This document shows positions 17,703-26,559 of a DNA stretch of 64,000 nt, piece after piece; the first letter of the stretch is position 1, and the number at the start of each line of letters is the position of its first letter. Where the stretch lies: NCBI RefSeq assembly GCF_022179465.1, contig NZ_BPQV01000014.1:62001-126000 (forward strand), given 5' to 3'. The notes under the pieces are model-generated. The model saw only the letters and a list, made by a program, of their open reading frames with translations, was not told the DNA's origin and did not search any database. The position numbers were made by a program, and so were the translations under genes. Origin of the DNA: Methylobacterium organophilum. GTDB taxonomy: Bacteria > Pseudomonadota > Alphaproteobacteria > Rhizobiales > Beijerinckiaceae.

Positions 17703-17999
17703 ATGATCAATCTTTCGAGGATCGCACTTCTCACCCTCACCGTCGCGGGAGGGTTCTTCGCCGCGCAGTTGCTCGCCACCGGGTCGGGCCAGGCCGCCGA
17801 TGCGACGGGGGGCTCGGACGCCACGGGCATCTGGTCGCTCCGGCCGCAGCGCTCGGCGCCTGAATCGGAACCGTCCAGGGAGCTGCGGCTGCCGCGCTCG
17901 GTCCCGCTCTCCGCCCTGCCGGGCGAACGCCGCTCGGTCCGCGTGGTCTACCAGGGCTACGGACCGACGGGCAGCACGGCACGGCCGGCCGGCGACTGA
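17703..17999 (+). CDS. Small secreted protein with RVVYxGYG motif
   Basis: A 98-residue protein from ATG 17703 with a signal peptide in residues 1-32 (hydrophobic core LTLTVAGGFFAAQLLATG, ending GQAA). The mature part carries ERRSVRVVYQGYGPTGSTA near the C-terminus. This block equals, at most positions, the one in the protein at 400-669. Unlike that protein it has no Cys. It sits between a divergent MFS gene and the convergent end of the Mla operon, with no functional partner evident. Unknown function. Confidence 0.72.
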   Translation: MINLSRIALLTLTVAGGFFAAQLLATGSGQAADATGGSDATGIWSLRPQRSAPESEPSRELRLPRSVPLSALPGERRSVRVVYQGYGPTGSTARPAGD

Positions 18000-18003
18000 G
18001 CGA

Positions 18004-18615
18004 TCAGCGCGCCATATTCACCCAGCGCACGAGGTCGGCGAGCACCTGGCCCAGGGCGGCATCGAGGCCGACCGCAGCACTCCGCGCATCGACCTTGCCG
18101 ACGGGCACGCGGGCCGTGAAGATGCGGGCATTGACGACCCGGCCGGTTCCCTCGGCCACGAGCTTGGCGGAGAGGTCCACCACCGCCTCGCCCGAGCCGG
18201 CCTGGATGTCGAATTCCCGGATCTCGCTCACGAGCTGATAATCCGAGACCACCTTGTCGCCGGGCCGCGTCACCGAGCGCAGGCGGCCCGAATTCTCCAG
18301 ACTCTGGATCAGCCGCGTCTGGATCAGACGTGGCAACCGGTCGGCCCACTGGCCACCGCCCAGGAAGGAGAGGGAGCCGCCCGGCTCGCGCACGATGATG
18401 CGGTCGGCCTCGAGGGGCTGCAGCCCCACCGGCTCCGAGACCATGATCGCGCGCGCCGCGCCACCGGTACGGCTCGAGGGCGGTAGCGCCGCGAGATCGA
18501 AGGTCAGCGGTGCGCTACCGCCCCCGCAGCCGCCGAGGGCCACGAGCAGACAGGCGAACACCGCCGCTCTTGCCGGGGATCCCGCCTCCCGCCGCAACCG
18601 CATCGGGCTCGGCAT
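18004..18615 (-). CDS. ABC-type transport auxiliary lipoprotein (PqiC/DUF330-like)
   Basis: A 203-residue lipoprotein. The signal peptide ends in LVALGGC, with the lipidated Cys about residue 28. The mature part (TFDLAALPP, VSEPVGLQPLEADRIIVREP, QWADRLPRLIQTRLIQSLEN, DYQLVSEIREFDI) matches the family of outer-membrane-associated partners of MCE lipid transporters. It is the last gene of the four-gene operon and would act in the periplasm or outer membrane. ATG 18615 is chosen; ATG 18603 is also possible. Confidence 0.85.
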   Translation of the reverse strand: MPSPMRLRREAGSPARAAVFACLLVALGGCGGGSAPLTFDLAALPPSSRTGGAARAIMVSEPVGLQPLEADRIIVREPGGSLSFLGGGQWADRLPRLIQTRLIQSLENSGRLRSVTRPGDKVVSDYQLVSEIREFDIQAGSGEAVVDLSAKLVAEGTGRVVNARIFTARVPVGKVDARSAAVGLDAALGQVLADLVRWVNMAR

Positions 18616-18759
18616 GGAGAAGCCAGGGGTGATAGGCGCGATCTGCAACTGGTCCGTCCCTTCGCCGCGAAGCGGCTCGGCCAACGTCTTCATCCTTAAA
18701 CTAAAGCAAAGCACAAGCGTTGCCGTGCGCCCCGGCACAACGGGTGCGGTCGGGTACGG

Positions 18760-19842
18760 TTAGCGGCCGCCGTTGTATTCCGGCAACGACGGCCTCCCGC
18801 CGAAAATCACCTGCGAGGGGTCGCGCTCCAGGCTCTTGGCGGCGCGGTTCAGGGTGTTGAGCGTACGCTGCCCGTCGCTGGAGAGTGCCTCGACCTCGCG
18901 GCGGCTCGAACCGGACAGACGGTTGAAGCTCGTCGAGATGTTGGCGGTGCGCTTGTCGAGATTCTCCGACAGGGTCCGGAAAGCCCGGCCCGCGTCGCGC
19001 ACCGAAATCGCCGCCTCGCGCACCTCGGCGAAGGTCGAGGATCCCTGCTGGCCGGAAGCCGAGCCGAGGAAGCTCTCGGCGCCCTTCAGCACGGCATCGA
19101 CGCGGTCGGCGGACGCGTTGAGCTTGGCGGCGAGGGAACGGGCATCGTGCAGGCCGGCCTCGATATCCGGGCTTGCCGTGGCGAGCGCGCCGGAGAAGCG
19201 GTCGGCATTCTCGATCACCCGGTTGAGGCGCTGGCCGTCCACCGCCTTGACGAGGCCGGCGATCGAGGGGCCGGCCTCGGCGAGCGTCTTCGAGAAGGCC
19301 TCGACGTTGGCCAGCGTGCGGTTGATCGCGCCCTCGTTGCCGGCCACGACCTTGTCGAGCCGCTGCAGCACGTCGTCGGCACGCTGGGCGATCTGCTTGG
19401 CGGCGGCCATCATGTCCTGGATGTCGCTCGAATCCGCGAAGATCGTCGGCATCTTGTCGCCCGAGCCGGGCTGGAGCGGGGGCGCGTCGGCGCTGCCGCC
19501 GGACAGGGCGATCTGCGAGACGCCGGTGAGCATCGCGGAATCGAGCCGGGCCCGGGTGTCGGCGCGCAGGGGCGTCGAGGGATCGACCTGGACGACCGCC
19601 TCGACCCGGCGCGGATCCTGCGGCAGCAGGCGCACTTCCGTCGCCTCGCCGACCTTGATGCCGTTGAACGACACCGTGGAGCCCTTGGCGAGGCCCCCGA
19701 CCGAGCCGGAGAAGATCACCCGGACGAACTGGGTGGCCTGACCGCGGGAGCCGCCCTGCAGCCAGAACACGAAGCCGAAGGCGGCGATGACCACACCGAC
19801 GGTGAAGGCGCCGATGAGGGCGTAATTGGCACGCGTCTCCAT
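18760..19842 (-). CDS. MCE-domain lipid transport protein (MlaD-like)
   Basis: A 360-residue protein with one N-terminal membrane helix (ALIGAFTVGVVIAAFGFVFW, about 8-27) followed by the MCE/MlaD domain (VIFSGSVGGLAKGSTVSFNG and GIKVGEATEV, about 43-72). The C-terminal 200 residues are long helices rich in Ala/Asp/Arg, as expected for the MCE tunnel stalk. It would form a periplasmic ring carrying phospholipids or other hydrophobic compounds between membranes. The start at ATG 19842 matches the usual METRANYALIG beginning. Its place between ATPase and lipoprotein genes confirms the system. Confidence 0.93.
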   Translation of the reverse strand: METRANYALIGAFTVGVVIAAFGFVFWLQGGSRGQATQFVRVIFSGSVGGLAKGSTVSFNGIKVGEATEVRLLPQDPRRVEAVVQVDPSTPLRADTRARLDSAMLTGVSQIALSGGSADAPPLQPGSGDKMPTIFADSSDIQDMMAAAKQIAQRADDVLQRLDKVVAGNEGAINRTLANVEAFSKTLAEAGPSIAGLVKAVDGQRLNRVIENADRFSGALATASPDIEAGLHDARSLAAKLNASADRVDAVLKGAESFLGSASGQQGSSTFAEVREAAISVRDAGRAFRTLSENLDKRTANISTSFNRLSGSSRREVEALSSDGQRTLNTLNRAAKSLERDPSQVIFGGRPSLPEYNGGR

Positions 19843-19922
19843 GAGCTCAGCCGTTTCCCTGATCCATCGAGGGCGCGCGGTGCGGGCCCGCACCGACGCC
19901 GCGGCCGCCCGCGCGGCGGGCC

Positions 19923-20771
19923 TCAGGCGCGAAGCTGCGCATGACCGTCTCCCTGATCCCTTGCCGCGTGTTCGCCCCCGCCGGTGGCGATGGCCCGCGC
20001 GCGCTTGCCGTGGAAGTAGGAGCGCAGCCAGGGATGATCGCTCGCGAGCATCGCCTCGATCGGCCCCTCGGCGATGATCTGTCCGTCGCCCAGAGCCGCG
20101 ATGCGGTCGCAGGCGGTGTAGAGGCTGTCGAGGTCGTGGGTGACCATGAACACGGTCAGGCCCAGCGTCTCCTTCAGCGTGGAGACGAGATCGTCGAACT
20201 CGCCGGCGCCGATCGGGTCGAGGCCCGAGGTCGGCTCGTCGAGGAACAGGATCTCGGGATCGAGGGCCAGCGAGCGGGCGAGCGCGGCCCGCTTGATCAT
20301 GCCGCCCGACAGCTCGGAGGGATACTTGTCGGCGGCGTCGGGCTTGAGGCCGACCATCTCGATCTTGAGGCGGGCGAACTCGTCGAGCAGGCGTTCGGAC
20401 AGGTCCAGATGCTCCCGCATCGGCATCTGGATGTTCTGCTTGACCGTGAGTCCGGAGAACAGCGCGCCCTGCTGGAACAGCACGCCCCAGCGCTGCTCCA
20501 GCTGGCGGCGGCGGGCGAGGGTGAGCCCGTCCACGTCCTCGCCGAAGATCTCGATGGTGCCGGAGCGCTTCGGCACGAGGCCGAGGATGGTCCGCGTCAG
20601 CACCGACTTGCCCTGGCCGGAGGGGCCGACGAAGCCGAGGATCTCGCCGCGATAGATGTCGAGGTTCAGCCCCTTCATCACCGTGCGGTGGCCGAAGCCG
20701 ACCACGAGGTCGCGCACGCGGATGATCGCGTCGCGGGCCTGCGGGGGACGAGGGCGTGCGTTCTCGCTCAA
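19923..20771 (-). CDS. Mla-type ABC transporter ATP-binding protein
   Basis: An ATPase of about 282 residues with Walker A GPSGQGKSVLTRTILGL, Q-loop FQQGALFSGLTV, signature LSGGMIKRAALARSLALDP, Walker B EILFLDEPTSGLDP and H-loop FMVTHDLD. It powers the MCE lipid transporter in the inner membrane. The start is uncertain. TTG 20771 follows the permease stop by 19 nt and is adopted here; an ATG at 20831 would overlap the permease by 41 nt and add 20 residues. No ATG lies between the two. Confidence 0.9.
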   Translation of the reverse strand: MSENARPRPPQARDAIIRVRDLVVGFGHRTVMKGLNLDIYRGEILGFVGPSGQGKSVLTRTILGLVPKRSGTIEIFGEDVDGLTLARRRQLEQRWGVLFQQGALFSGLTVKQNIQMPMREHLDLSERLLDEFARLKIEMVGLKPDAADKYPSELSGGMIKRAALARSLALDPEILFLDEPTSGLDPIGAGEFDDLVSTLKETLGLTVFMVTHDLDSLYTACDRIAALGDGQIIAEGPIEAMLASDHPWLRSYFHGKRARAIATGGGEHAARDQGDGHAQLRA

Positions 20772-20790
20772 AGCTCGGGTCCCGGGCTTC

Positions 20791-21948
20791 TCAGAAGTCG
20801 ATGGCCGCGAAGAAGACAGCGAAGAGCCCATCGAGCACGATCACCATGAAGATGGACTTCACAACTGAGGCGGTCACGTGGCGGCCCAGCGACTCGGCCG
20901 AGCCTTCCACCGCGAACCCCTCGATCGTGGCGATGATCCCGATGATCAGCGCCATGAAGGGCGCCTTGATCAGCCCCACGGCGAAGTGGTGGAACGAGAC
21001 CGCCACCTGCAGCCGCGAGACGAAGGCGTCGACCGTCATGCCGCCATAGATCGCCGAGGTCAGGCCGCCCCCGGCGATGGCCGCCAGCGAGGCGAGGAAG
21101 GCGAGGAGCGGCAGCCCGATCACCAGGGCGAGGATGCGCGGCACGATCAGGATCTCGATCGGGTCGAGGCCCATGACGCGGAGCGCATCGACCTCCTCGC
21201 GCATGCGCATCGAGCCGATTTCGGCGGTGAAGGCCGAGCCGGAGCGGCCCGCCACCATGATCGAGGTGAGCAGCACGCCGAGCTCGCGCAGGATCAGGAT
21301 GCCGATCAGGTTCACGACGAAGCTCTGGGCGCCGAAGCGCTGAAGCTGGAAGATGCCCTGCTGCGCCACGATCCCGCCCACGAGGAACGAGATCAGCGCG
21401 ATGATCGGCACGCCGCGATAGGCGACCTGCTCGATCTGGTTGACCAGGGCCGCGCCGCGGAAGGTGCCCGGGCGCAGGGCCACGCGGCCGCAGGCGCTGA
21501 TCACCTCGCCGAGGAAGGCGAGGCCGGCCACGCATTCGTGGCCGATGGTCACGGTGCGCCGGCCGATGGTCTCGAACAGGCCGACGATGCCGCCCCGACC
21601 GCGGGGCGGCGGCGGCTCGGCGGCGCGCAGATGCATCTCGCCGAGAAGAATGCGGTGCTCGGGCCGCGCCCCGGCATAGGCGAGCCGGCCGCCGCGCTGC
21701 TCGATCTCGCTGCGGGTCCGCTCCAGCACCCAGGCGCCGAGCGTGTCGAGGCGGATGACGTGGGAGAGGTCGATCAGGACCGCCTGGCGCGCGTCCTGCT
21801 CGGCGATGCCGGCGCAGGCCCGCTCCACCGCGGCGCCCTGATCGGCGGTCCAGCGGCCGCGCAGCAGGAAGCGGCCGCTCGCCGGATCGAGATCGGCCGT
21901 CGCGGCATCGGGGGCGAGCGCGCTGTCGTCTCTGCGCAGGACCATCAT
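20791..21948 (-). CDS. Mla-type ABC transporter permease with N-terminal STAS domain
   Basis: A 385-residue protein. Residues 25-110 resemble a STAS domain (AVLIDLSHVIRLDTLGAWVL), the role played in E. coli by the separate MlaB. The rest is the MlaE permease, with ALVNQIEQVAYRGVPIIALI, VAGRSGSAFTAEIGSM and LIKAPFMALIIGIIATIEGF. It is first in the operon (permease-ATPase-MCE-lipoprotein), all reading leftward. Two adjacent ATGs (21948 and 21945) could each start it. Likely role: lipid transport and outer-membrane asymmetry. Confidence 0.93.
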   Translation of the reverse strand: MMVLRRDDSALAPDAATADLDPASGRFLLRGRWTADQGAAVERACAGIAEQDARQAVLIDLSHVIRLDTLGAWVLERTRSEIEQRGGRLAYAGARPEHRILLGEMHLRAAEPPPPRGRGGIVGLFETIGRRTVTIGHECVAGLAFLGEVISACGRVALRPGTFRGAALVNQIEQVAYRGVPIIALISFLVGGIVAQQGIFQLQRFGAQSFVVNLIGILILRELGVLLTSIMVAGRSGSAFTAEIGSMRMREEVDALRVMGLDPIEILIVPRILALVIGLPLLAFLASLAAIAGGGLTSAIYGGMTVDAFVSRLQVAVSFHHFAVGLIKAPFMALIIGIIATIEGFAVEGSAESLGRHVTASVVKSIFMVIVLDGLFAVFFAAIDF

Positions 21949-22035
21949 TCCGTTTCCGCGTCGAGGCGGCGCAGGTTTATGGAAACATCCTCAACGGACC
22001 GTTTCCGAAAGGCATGATGCAGCATCCGCGCCGCT

Positions 22036-23223
22036 TCATGGCGCGATCAAGGCAGCGCGCCGGGCGAGGACGCCGCCGCGTGCGGCAAGGCACAAGCCCG
22101 TGAGCGCCAGCGGCGCCATCGACAGGAACGTCGCCGCACCTCCGGCCTGGGCGTAGACGAGGCCGCAGAGCAGGGTCGAACCGGAGGCGACGAGGGCGGT
22201 GGCGGCGCTCACCGTCCCCTGCGCCCGGCCGCGGGCCCCCTCCGGCGCGAGCTGCGAGACGGCGGCCATGGCGCCGAGCTGCGTCGCGCCGAAGGTGAAG
22301 CCGTGCAGGAGCTGGAGGGCGAGGGCCGCCGGAAGCTCGGTGCCGTAGGCGGCCATGCCCACCGCCCGGACGAGGGCCGCGCCGGCCCCGAGCCCGATCA
22401 TGCGGAAGGGCGAGCGCCAACGCGCAGGCACCTTCCGCACGATGGCGAAGAGGACGATCTCCGAAGCGACGCCGATCGCCCAGAGGGCGCCGATCCAGCG
22501 CGGCGCGATGCCGTGCGCGGCCCAGTGGATCGCTCCGAAGGCGTTCACCGCGGCATGGGTCGCCTGGATCGTCGCCGCCGCGGCGATGGCGAGGCGCAGC
22601 TGGTTCGGCAGGCGCGGCCCGGGCGCCTCCCCGCCGGGGGAGGCCGGCCGGGCGGGGCTGCCGGTCTCGCCCACCGCCAGCGCGACCGCGCCCGCGACGA
22701 GCGAGAGAAGCGTGAGAAGGAGCGGCACGGCGAAACGCTCGCCGAGCAGGCCGAGCAAGGCGCCGCCGGCGAGGTTCGCCACCAGGAAGCCGACCGAGCC
22801 GCCCATGCGGATGCGGGCATAGTCGAGCCGCGCGGAGCGGCGCACCGCGGCGAGCGTCAGGTAGTCGATGCAGGGCACGAGCGAGGCGCCGCAGAGCGCG
22901 TTCAGCGCCACCAGCCCGGCGAGGGGCGCCCCGCCGAACCCGGCCGCAAGCGGCATGGCCGCATAGGTGAGGCCGCCACCGAGGCTCCCCGCGATCAGGA
23001 GGGCGCGGGCGGGCACGCCCCGGTCGATCAGGGACATCAGCGGCGCGGTCGCCACGATGCGGATCACGATCGGCAGGGCGATCAGGGCGCCGATCACCCG
23101 CGGATCGAGCCCCAGGGCGTTCAGCCAGACCGGCATGAACGGCATGGCGATGCCGATCTCGACGAACACGAAGGTGTAGAGCAGCGTGAGCCGGACGGGA
23201 TCGGGCTCGGGCGTCGGCGACAT
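22036..23223 (-). CDS. MFS transporter (3-phenylpropionate/nucleoside-permease-like branch)
   Basis: A 395-residue protein with about 12 hydrophobic segments. The N-terminal pattern (LYTFVFVEIGIAMPFMPVWL), the short first half, and ARIRMGGSVGFLVANLAGG around residues 135-153 resemble the HcaT/MFS_1-like branch. A Pro/Gly-rich cytoplasmic loop (about 190-205) separates the two halves. The start is ATG 23223. It is downstream of nothing obvious and upstream of the Mla operon on the same strand, with an 87-nt gap. Substrate unknown. Confidence 0.85.
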   Translation of the reverse strand: MSPTPEPDPVRLTLLYTFVFVEIGIAMPFMPVWLNALGLDPRVIGALIALPIVIRIVATAPLMSLIDRGVPARALLIAGSLGGGLTYAAMPLAAGFGGAPLAGLVALNALCGASLVPCIDYLTLAAVRRSARLDYARIRMGGSVGFLVANLAGGALLGLLGERFAVPLLLTLLSLVAGAVALAVGETGSPARPASPGGEAPGPRLPNQLRLAIAAAATIQATHAAVNAFGAIHWAAHGIAPRWIGALWAIGVASEIVLFAIVRKVPARWRSPFRMIGLGAGAALVRAVGMAAYGTELPAALALQLLHGFTFGATQLGAMAAVSQLAPEGARGRAQGTVSAATALVASGSTLLCGLVYAQAGGAATFLSMAPLALTGLCLAARGGVLARRAALIAP

Positions 23224-23372
23224 CGGAAAGGGGAATTCCGCGGAAATGGCTCGGCGATGCCGGTCGTAAGCCTGCGTTAAAGGCCCCGTGTCAAACTGCG
23301 CGGAACTTCGAAACGTGCCGGCCGGTGCGGGCGCTGCGCCCCGTGCCGACGGGCCCGAAGCGTGTGGTGTTC

Positions 23373-24545
23373 ATGTCGAGTTCCCGTTCGCTGACGCCGC
23401 TGGACGCGTCCGAGTACGACCTGATCGAGGCCGCGGTGCGCGAGACCGCCCGGGGCCGCTGGTTCCTGTCGGAATTCGCCCGGCGCAACCGCAACGCCGA
23501 CACCGATCTGCTGCTGAACGCGATCGGCCGACTGGAGAACGCCGTCACCAGCGATCGGACCGGGGAGGGCGTCGGCCGCCTGCGCGGCGACCTGATGGAC
23601 ATGGCCGACGCCATCGCCCGGACCAAGGTCGAGATCACCGCCCTCAACGCCCCGGAGCGGGACCAGAGCCGGCTGACCATGGCCTCCGAGGCCCTCGACG
23701 CCATCGTGCGCGACACCGAGCGGGCGACCTCCGACATCCTGGGCGCCGCCGAGAACGTGCAGGAGGCCGCCTGGACCCTGCGCGAGACCGGCGCCGATGC
23801 CGGCGTCTGCGACGAGCTCGACCGCCGGGCCACCCAGATCTACACGGCCTGCTCCTTCCAGGACCTCACCGCCCAGCGCACCGGCCGCATCGTCCATACG
23901 CTGCGCTACTTGGAAGAGCGCATCGCCTCGATGATCGCGATCTGGGGGGAGCCGATCGAGCCGGCCCCGTCCGCGCACGAGAGCCGGACGACGCCGACGA
24001 CCTTCGACCTCAGCCAGAGCGACGTCGACCGCTTCATCGACATGGAGCCGAATGCCGAGGCGCCCACGCCCAAGGCGCCGCTTCCGGCAACCTCCGCGCT
24101 CGCCGACGATCTCGTCTTCCTGCCGGAGGTCCCGGAAGCGGCCGAGATCGCGCCGGTGGCCCCGGTCGCGGCCCTGGCGCTGGTGACCGAGGACTTCGTC
24201 CCGGAGGAGGACCTCGCCGAGGAGGGCAGGGTCGAACAGGCCGCCGTCGAAACGGCCGAGATGCCGGAGAGCCCGGAAGCGGCGTTGGCGGACGCGGCGA
24301 GCGACCCCGAGCTCGAGGACGAGCCGGTCCTCCTCGCGATCGAGCCCGAAACGCCTCCGCCGGCCACCGAGCCTGAACTCGTCGTCCCCTCCGACGACGT
24401 CGAGGCCTTCGACGCGGAGGTCGAGGCCGCCCCCGCGGAAGCCGAGACCAAAGCCGAAGCCGAGCTGGGCGAAGTCGATCTCTCCGCGGTGTTCGGCGAT
24501 CTCGACAGCCTGACGATCGAGGAGAAGATCGCGCTGTTCTCGTGA
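23373..24545 (+). CDS. CheZ-like protein phosphatase
   Basis: A 390-residue protein. Residues 1-190 are a helical bundle ending in ACSFQDLTAQRTGRIV (160-174), matching the CheZ catalytic helix. Asp164 and Gln168 correspond to the Asp/Gln pair that attacks CheY-phosphate. After residue 195 the chain is acidic and Pro/Ala/Glu-rich, probably disordered. It ends with LSAVFGDLDSLTIEEKIALF, a conserved-looking short tail that may bind a response regulator. ATG 23373 is preferred over the GTG at 23325. Other chemotaxis genes are absent here, so its partner CheY is elsewhere. Confidence 0.8.
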   Translation: MSSSRSLTPLDASEYDLIEAAVRETARGRWFLSEFARRNRNADTDLLLNAIGRLENAVTSDRTGEGVGRLRGDLMDMADAIARTKVEITALNAPERDQSRLTMASEALDAIVRDTERATSDILGAAENVQEAAWTLRETGADAGVCDELDRRATQIYTACSFQDLTAQRTGRIVHTLRYLEERIASMIAIWGEPIEPAPSAHESRTTPTTFDLSQSDVDRFIDMEPNAEAPTPKAPLPATSALADDLVFLPEVPEAAEIAPVAPVAALALVTEDFVPEEDLAEEGRVEQAAVETAEMPESPEAALADAASDPELEDEPVLLAIEPETPPPATEPELVVPSDDVEAFDAEVEAAPAEAETKAEAELGEVDLSAVFGDLDSLTIEEKIALFS

Positions 24546-24606
24546 GCACGTCCCCTCGCCGGCGGGACGGCTCGTGCGCGGCCCCCGCCTGATGTAGAGG
24601 GGCGGG

Positions 24607-25047
24607 ATGGCGCTCCATCTGCTCAAGCTCTGCGTCGGCCCCGGCTCGATCGAGGAGCTGGAGGCGCGCATCGTCCGCCATCGCGAGGAGGCCCTGCGCA
24701 GCGGGCAGGATCCGGCCCCCTTCCACACCACCCGGATGATCCCCAAGCGGGCGGGCGCGATTGCCGGCAAGGGCTCGATCTACTGGGTGATCAAGGGCAC
24801 CCTGCTGTGCCGGCAGGCCATCACCCGGATCGACCCCTTCACCGGAACCGACGGGATCGGCCGCTGCCGGCTGGTGCTCGACCCCCATGTGGTGCCGGTC
24901 TCGCCACGGCCCTGCCGGCCCTTTCAGGGCTGGCGCTATCTGGAACCGCGCGACGCCCCCACCGACCTCGATGCCCGCACCTCGGGCGACCTCGCCGAGA
25001 TGCCGGAATCGCTGCGTCGGGAACTCGCCGCGATGGGGTTGATCTGA
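24607..25047 (+). CDS. DUF1489 family protein
   Basis: A 146-residue cytoplasmic protein matching DUF1489, an alphaproteobacterial family of unknown function. Visible family blocks are LHLLKLCVG at the start, TTRMIPKR, GSIYWVIKGTLLCRQAI and PFQGWRYLEPRDAP. ATG 24607 is the first Met. It lies 61 nt after the CheZ-like gene in the same direction and may be read through from it. There are no membrane segments or recognised catalytic residues. Confidence 0.88.
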   Translation: MALHLLKLCVGPGSIEELEARIVRHREEALRSGQDPAPFHTTRMIPKRAGAIAGKGSIYWVIKGTLLCRQAITRIDPFTGTDGIGRCRLVLDPHVVPVSPRPCRPFQGWRYLEPRDAPTDLDARTSGDLAEMPESLRRELAAMGLI

Positions 25048-25060
25048 GCCGGCCGCACGT

Positions 25061-25939
25061 TCAACCGATCGGGGCCATCGAGCCGGCGGCGTGCGTGGCC
25101 CGCGCTTCCAGCAGCCAGCAGGCCGCATCGAAGCGCACCGCCTCCCCGTGCAGGTACGGATCGAAGGCAGCCCGGACCCGCCGCACGATCTCCGCGCGGC
25201 GCGGCGCATCCACATCCGGCAGGATCCGGCCGAGCGGGCCCAGGCGCGTGACGTACTCGGCGAGATCCCGTTCGGGCATCGTGCAGGGAACGTCGATGGG
25301 TCGGATCACGACATCGCCCCATCCGCTCGCCCCCAGGATGTACCGCACCCTGTCCGCGTCCGCGAAGGCGAACTGGCCCGGCCCATCCGGCCGGCGCGGC
25401 GGAAGCTCGGGAAGGAGCGGGGCGGCCGCCCGCTCGGCCGTCGTCATGAAGGGATTCTGCTCCGCGCTCCGCCAGAAGACGGCGCGCAGCCGCGCATCCT
25501 CCTGCGCGGCGGCCCTGAGATTGGTGAAGGCGCGGACGGGATCGGCGAAGAACATGATTCCGAAGCGCGAGATGACGGTCCCGAAGCTCTTCGGCACGAA
25601 GACGTAGCGCTCGGCATCGGCGCAGACGAACCGCACCCTCTCGCCCAGCGAAGCGGACAGGGCACGGGCGGCCTCGATCATCGGCACGGACAGATCGATG
25701 CCGGTGACCGGGATCATCGGGCTCGTGGCGCCCGCGGCAGCGCGCGTGGTGCTCCCGGTCCCGCAGCCGACATCCAGCACCGGGCGGTCGGGCGAGGCCG
25801 CGACGGCCTCGCAGAGCAGATCCTCGAAGGGCCTGAACAGGTCGTCGAGCAGGGTCTGCGCCTGGACCCAGGCATGGCCGGCGCGGCCGTTCCAGACGCC
25901 GGCCTGGTCCTCTTCCACAGCGTGTTGCGTGGTCGTCAT
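25061..25939 (-). CDS. Class I SAM-dependent methyltransferase
   Basis: A 292-residue methyltransferase with motif I VLDVGCGTGSTTRAA (about 54-68), an acidic loop (GIDLSVPMIEAA) and a C-terminal part typical of small-molecule methyltransferases. ATG 25939 is chosen for the GGAAGG ribosome-binding site just upstream. It is divergent from a MerR gene across a 74-nt gap that contains a near-perfect 20-bp palindrome. The leftward promoter TTGACC overlaps that palindrome, so it is probably regulated by the MerR protein. Substrate unknown. Confidence 0.88.
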   Translation of the reverse strand: MTTTQHAVEEDQAGVWNGRAGHAWVQAQTLLDDLFRPFEDLLCEAVAASPDRPVLDVGCGTGSTTRAAAGATSPMIPVTGIDLSVPMIEAARALSASLGERVRFVCADAERYVFVPKSFGTVISRFGIMFFADPVRAFTNLRAAAQEDARLRAVFWRSAEQNPFMTTAERAAAPLLPELPPRRPDGPGQFAFADADRVRYILGASGWGDVVIRPIDVPCTMPERDLAEYVTRLGPLGRILPDVDAPRRAEIVRRVRAAFDPYLHGEAVRFDAACWLLEARATHAAGSMAPIG

Positions 25940-25984
25940 CGCTACCTTCCGTTTGCGCGTGAAACGAAGAAGCGTCACCGTGCC

Positions 25985-26004
25985 ACTTCAAGTCGACTTG
26001 AGGT
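25985..26004. promoter_or_regulatory. MerR-type operator between methyltransferase and merR genes
   Basis: ACTTCAAGTC-GACTTGAGGT is a 20-bp palindrome with one mismatched pair; its inner 14 bp (TCAAGTCGACTTGA) are perfect. On the minus strand TTGACC (26007-26002) is followed 19 nt later by CACGGT, a weak -10. That is the lengthened spacer typical of MerR-activated promoters. Confidence 0.75.
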
Positions 26005-26013
26005 CAAGGGAGT

Positions 26014-26451
26014 ATGCTGCTCGACATTTCGGAGGTCGCCCGCCGCTCCGGCGTGCCCGCCTCGACGCTGCGCTACTACGAAGAGAGGGGGCTCATCGTC
26101 TCGGTCGGCCGACGCGGACTTCGGCGCCTGTTCGAGGCCCAGGTCCTGCAGAGCGTGGCCCTGATCGCCCTTGGCCGATCCGCCGGCTTCTCCCTCGACG
26201 AGATCGCCCGGATGTTCGCGCCGGACGGAAGCCCTCGGATCGACCGGGCGCTTCTCGCCGCCAAGGCGAGCGAACTGGACGACACCATCCGAAAACTCAC
26301 GGCCCTGCGCGACGGGCTGATCCACGCGGCCGCCTGCGGCGCGCCGAGCCATATGGAATGCCCGACCTTCCGCCGGATCCTGGGCGCCGCCGCAGCCCGC
26401 AGGGCGGGACGGCCCGGGCGAAGGAAGGCGCTCTCCTGCGTCCCGGCATAG
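26014..26451 (+). CDS. MerR family transcriptional regulator
   Basis: A 145-residue regulator. Residues 4-40 are the winged helix-turn-helix (DISEVARRSGVPASTLRYYE, then ERGLI). A dimerisation helix follows around residues 75-105, and the C-terminal effector region contains Cys108, His113 and Cys116 (AACGAPSHMEC). Two Cys and a His so close together suggest metal or redox sensing, though the spacing is not that of a known SoxR cluster. The start ATG 26014 lies 10 nt from the palindromic operator, so it probably also controls itself. Confidence 0.9.
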   Translation: MLLDISEVARRSGVPASTLRYYEERGLIVSVGRRGLRRLFEAQVLQSVALIALGRSAGFSLDEIARMFAPDGSPRIDRALLAAKASELDDTIRKLTALRDGLIHAAACGAPSHMECPTFRRILGAAAARRAGRPGRRKALSCVPA

Positions 26452-26501
26452 CCCTTCTTCGACGCCTCGCTTGCCCGAGGCGGGAGGGGCCGCATCGACC
26501 C

Positions 26502-26536
26502 AAAAAAGGCCGGGACCCGTTCGGGGTCCCGGCCTT
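26502..26536 (-). terminator. Rho-independent terminator of the giant coiled-coil gene
   Basis: A 13-bp perfect stem (26506-26518 with 26524-26536; AAGGCCGGGACCC) has a 5-nt loop. On the minus strand the stem is followed by TTTTTT. It is 24 nt after the stop of the 26560-33357 gene and is the strongest terminator in the window. Confidence 0.92.
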
Positions 26537-26559
26537 CCGATCTCCAGGATCTTAAGGGA

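Noticed and set aside
19147-20849. Long + strand frames opposite the MCE and ATPase genes
   Set aside because: Antisense shadows; the minus-strand frames carry all recognised MCE and ABC motifs.
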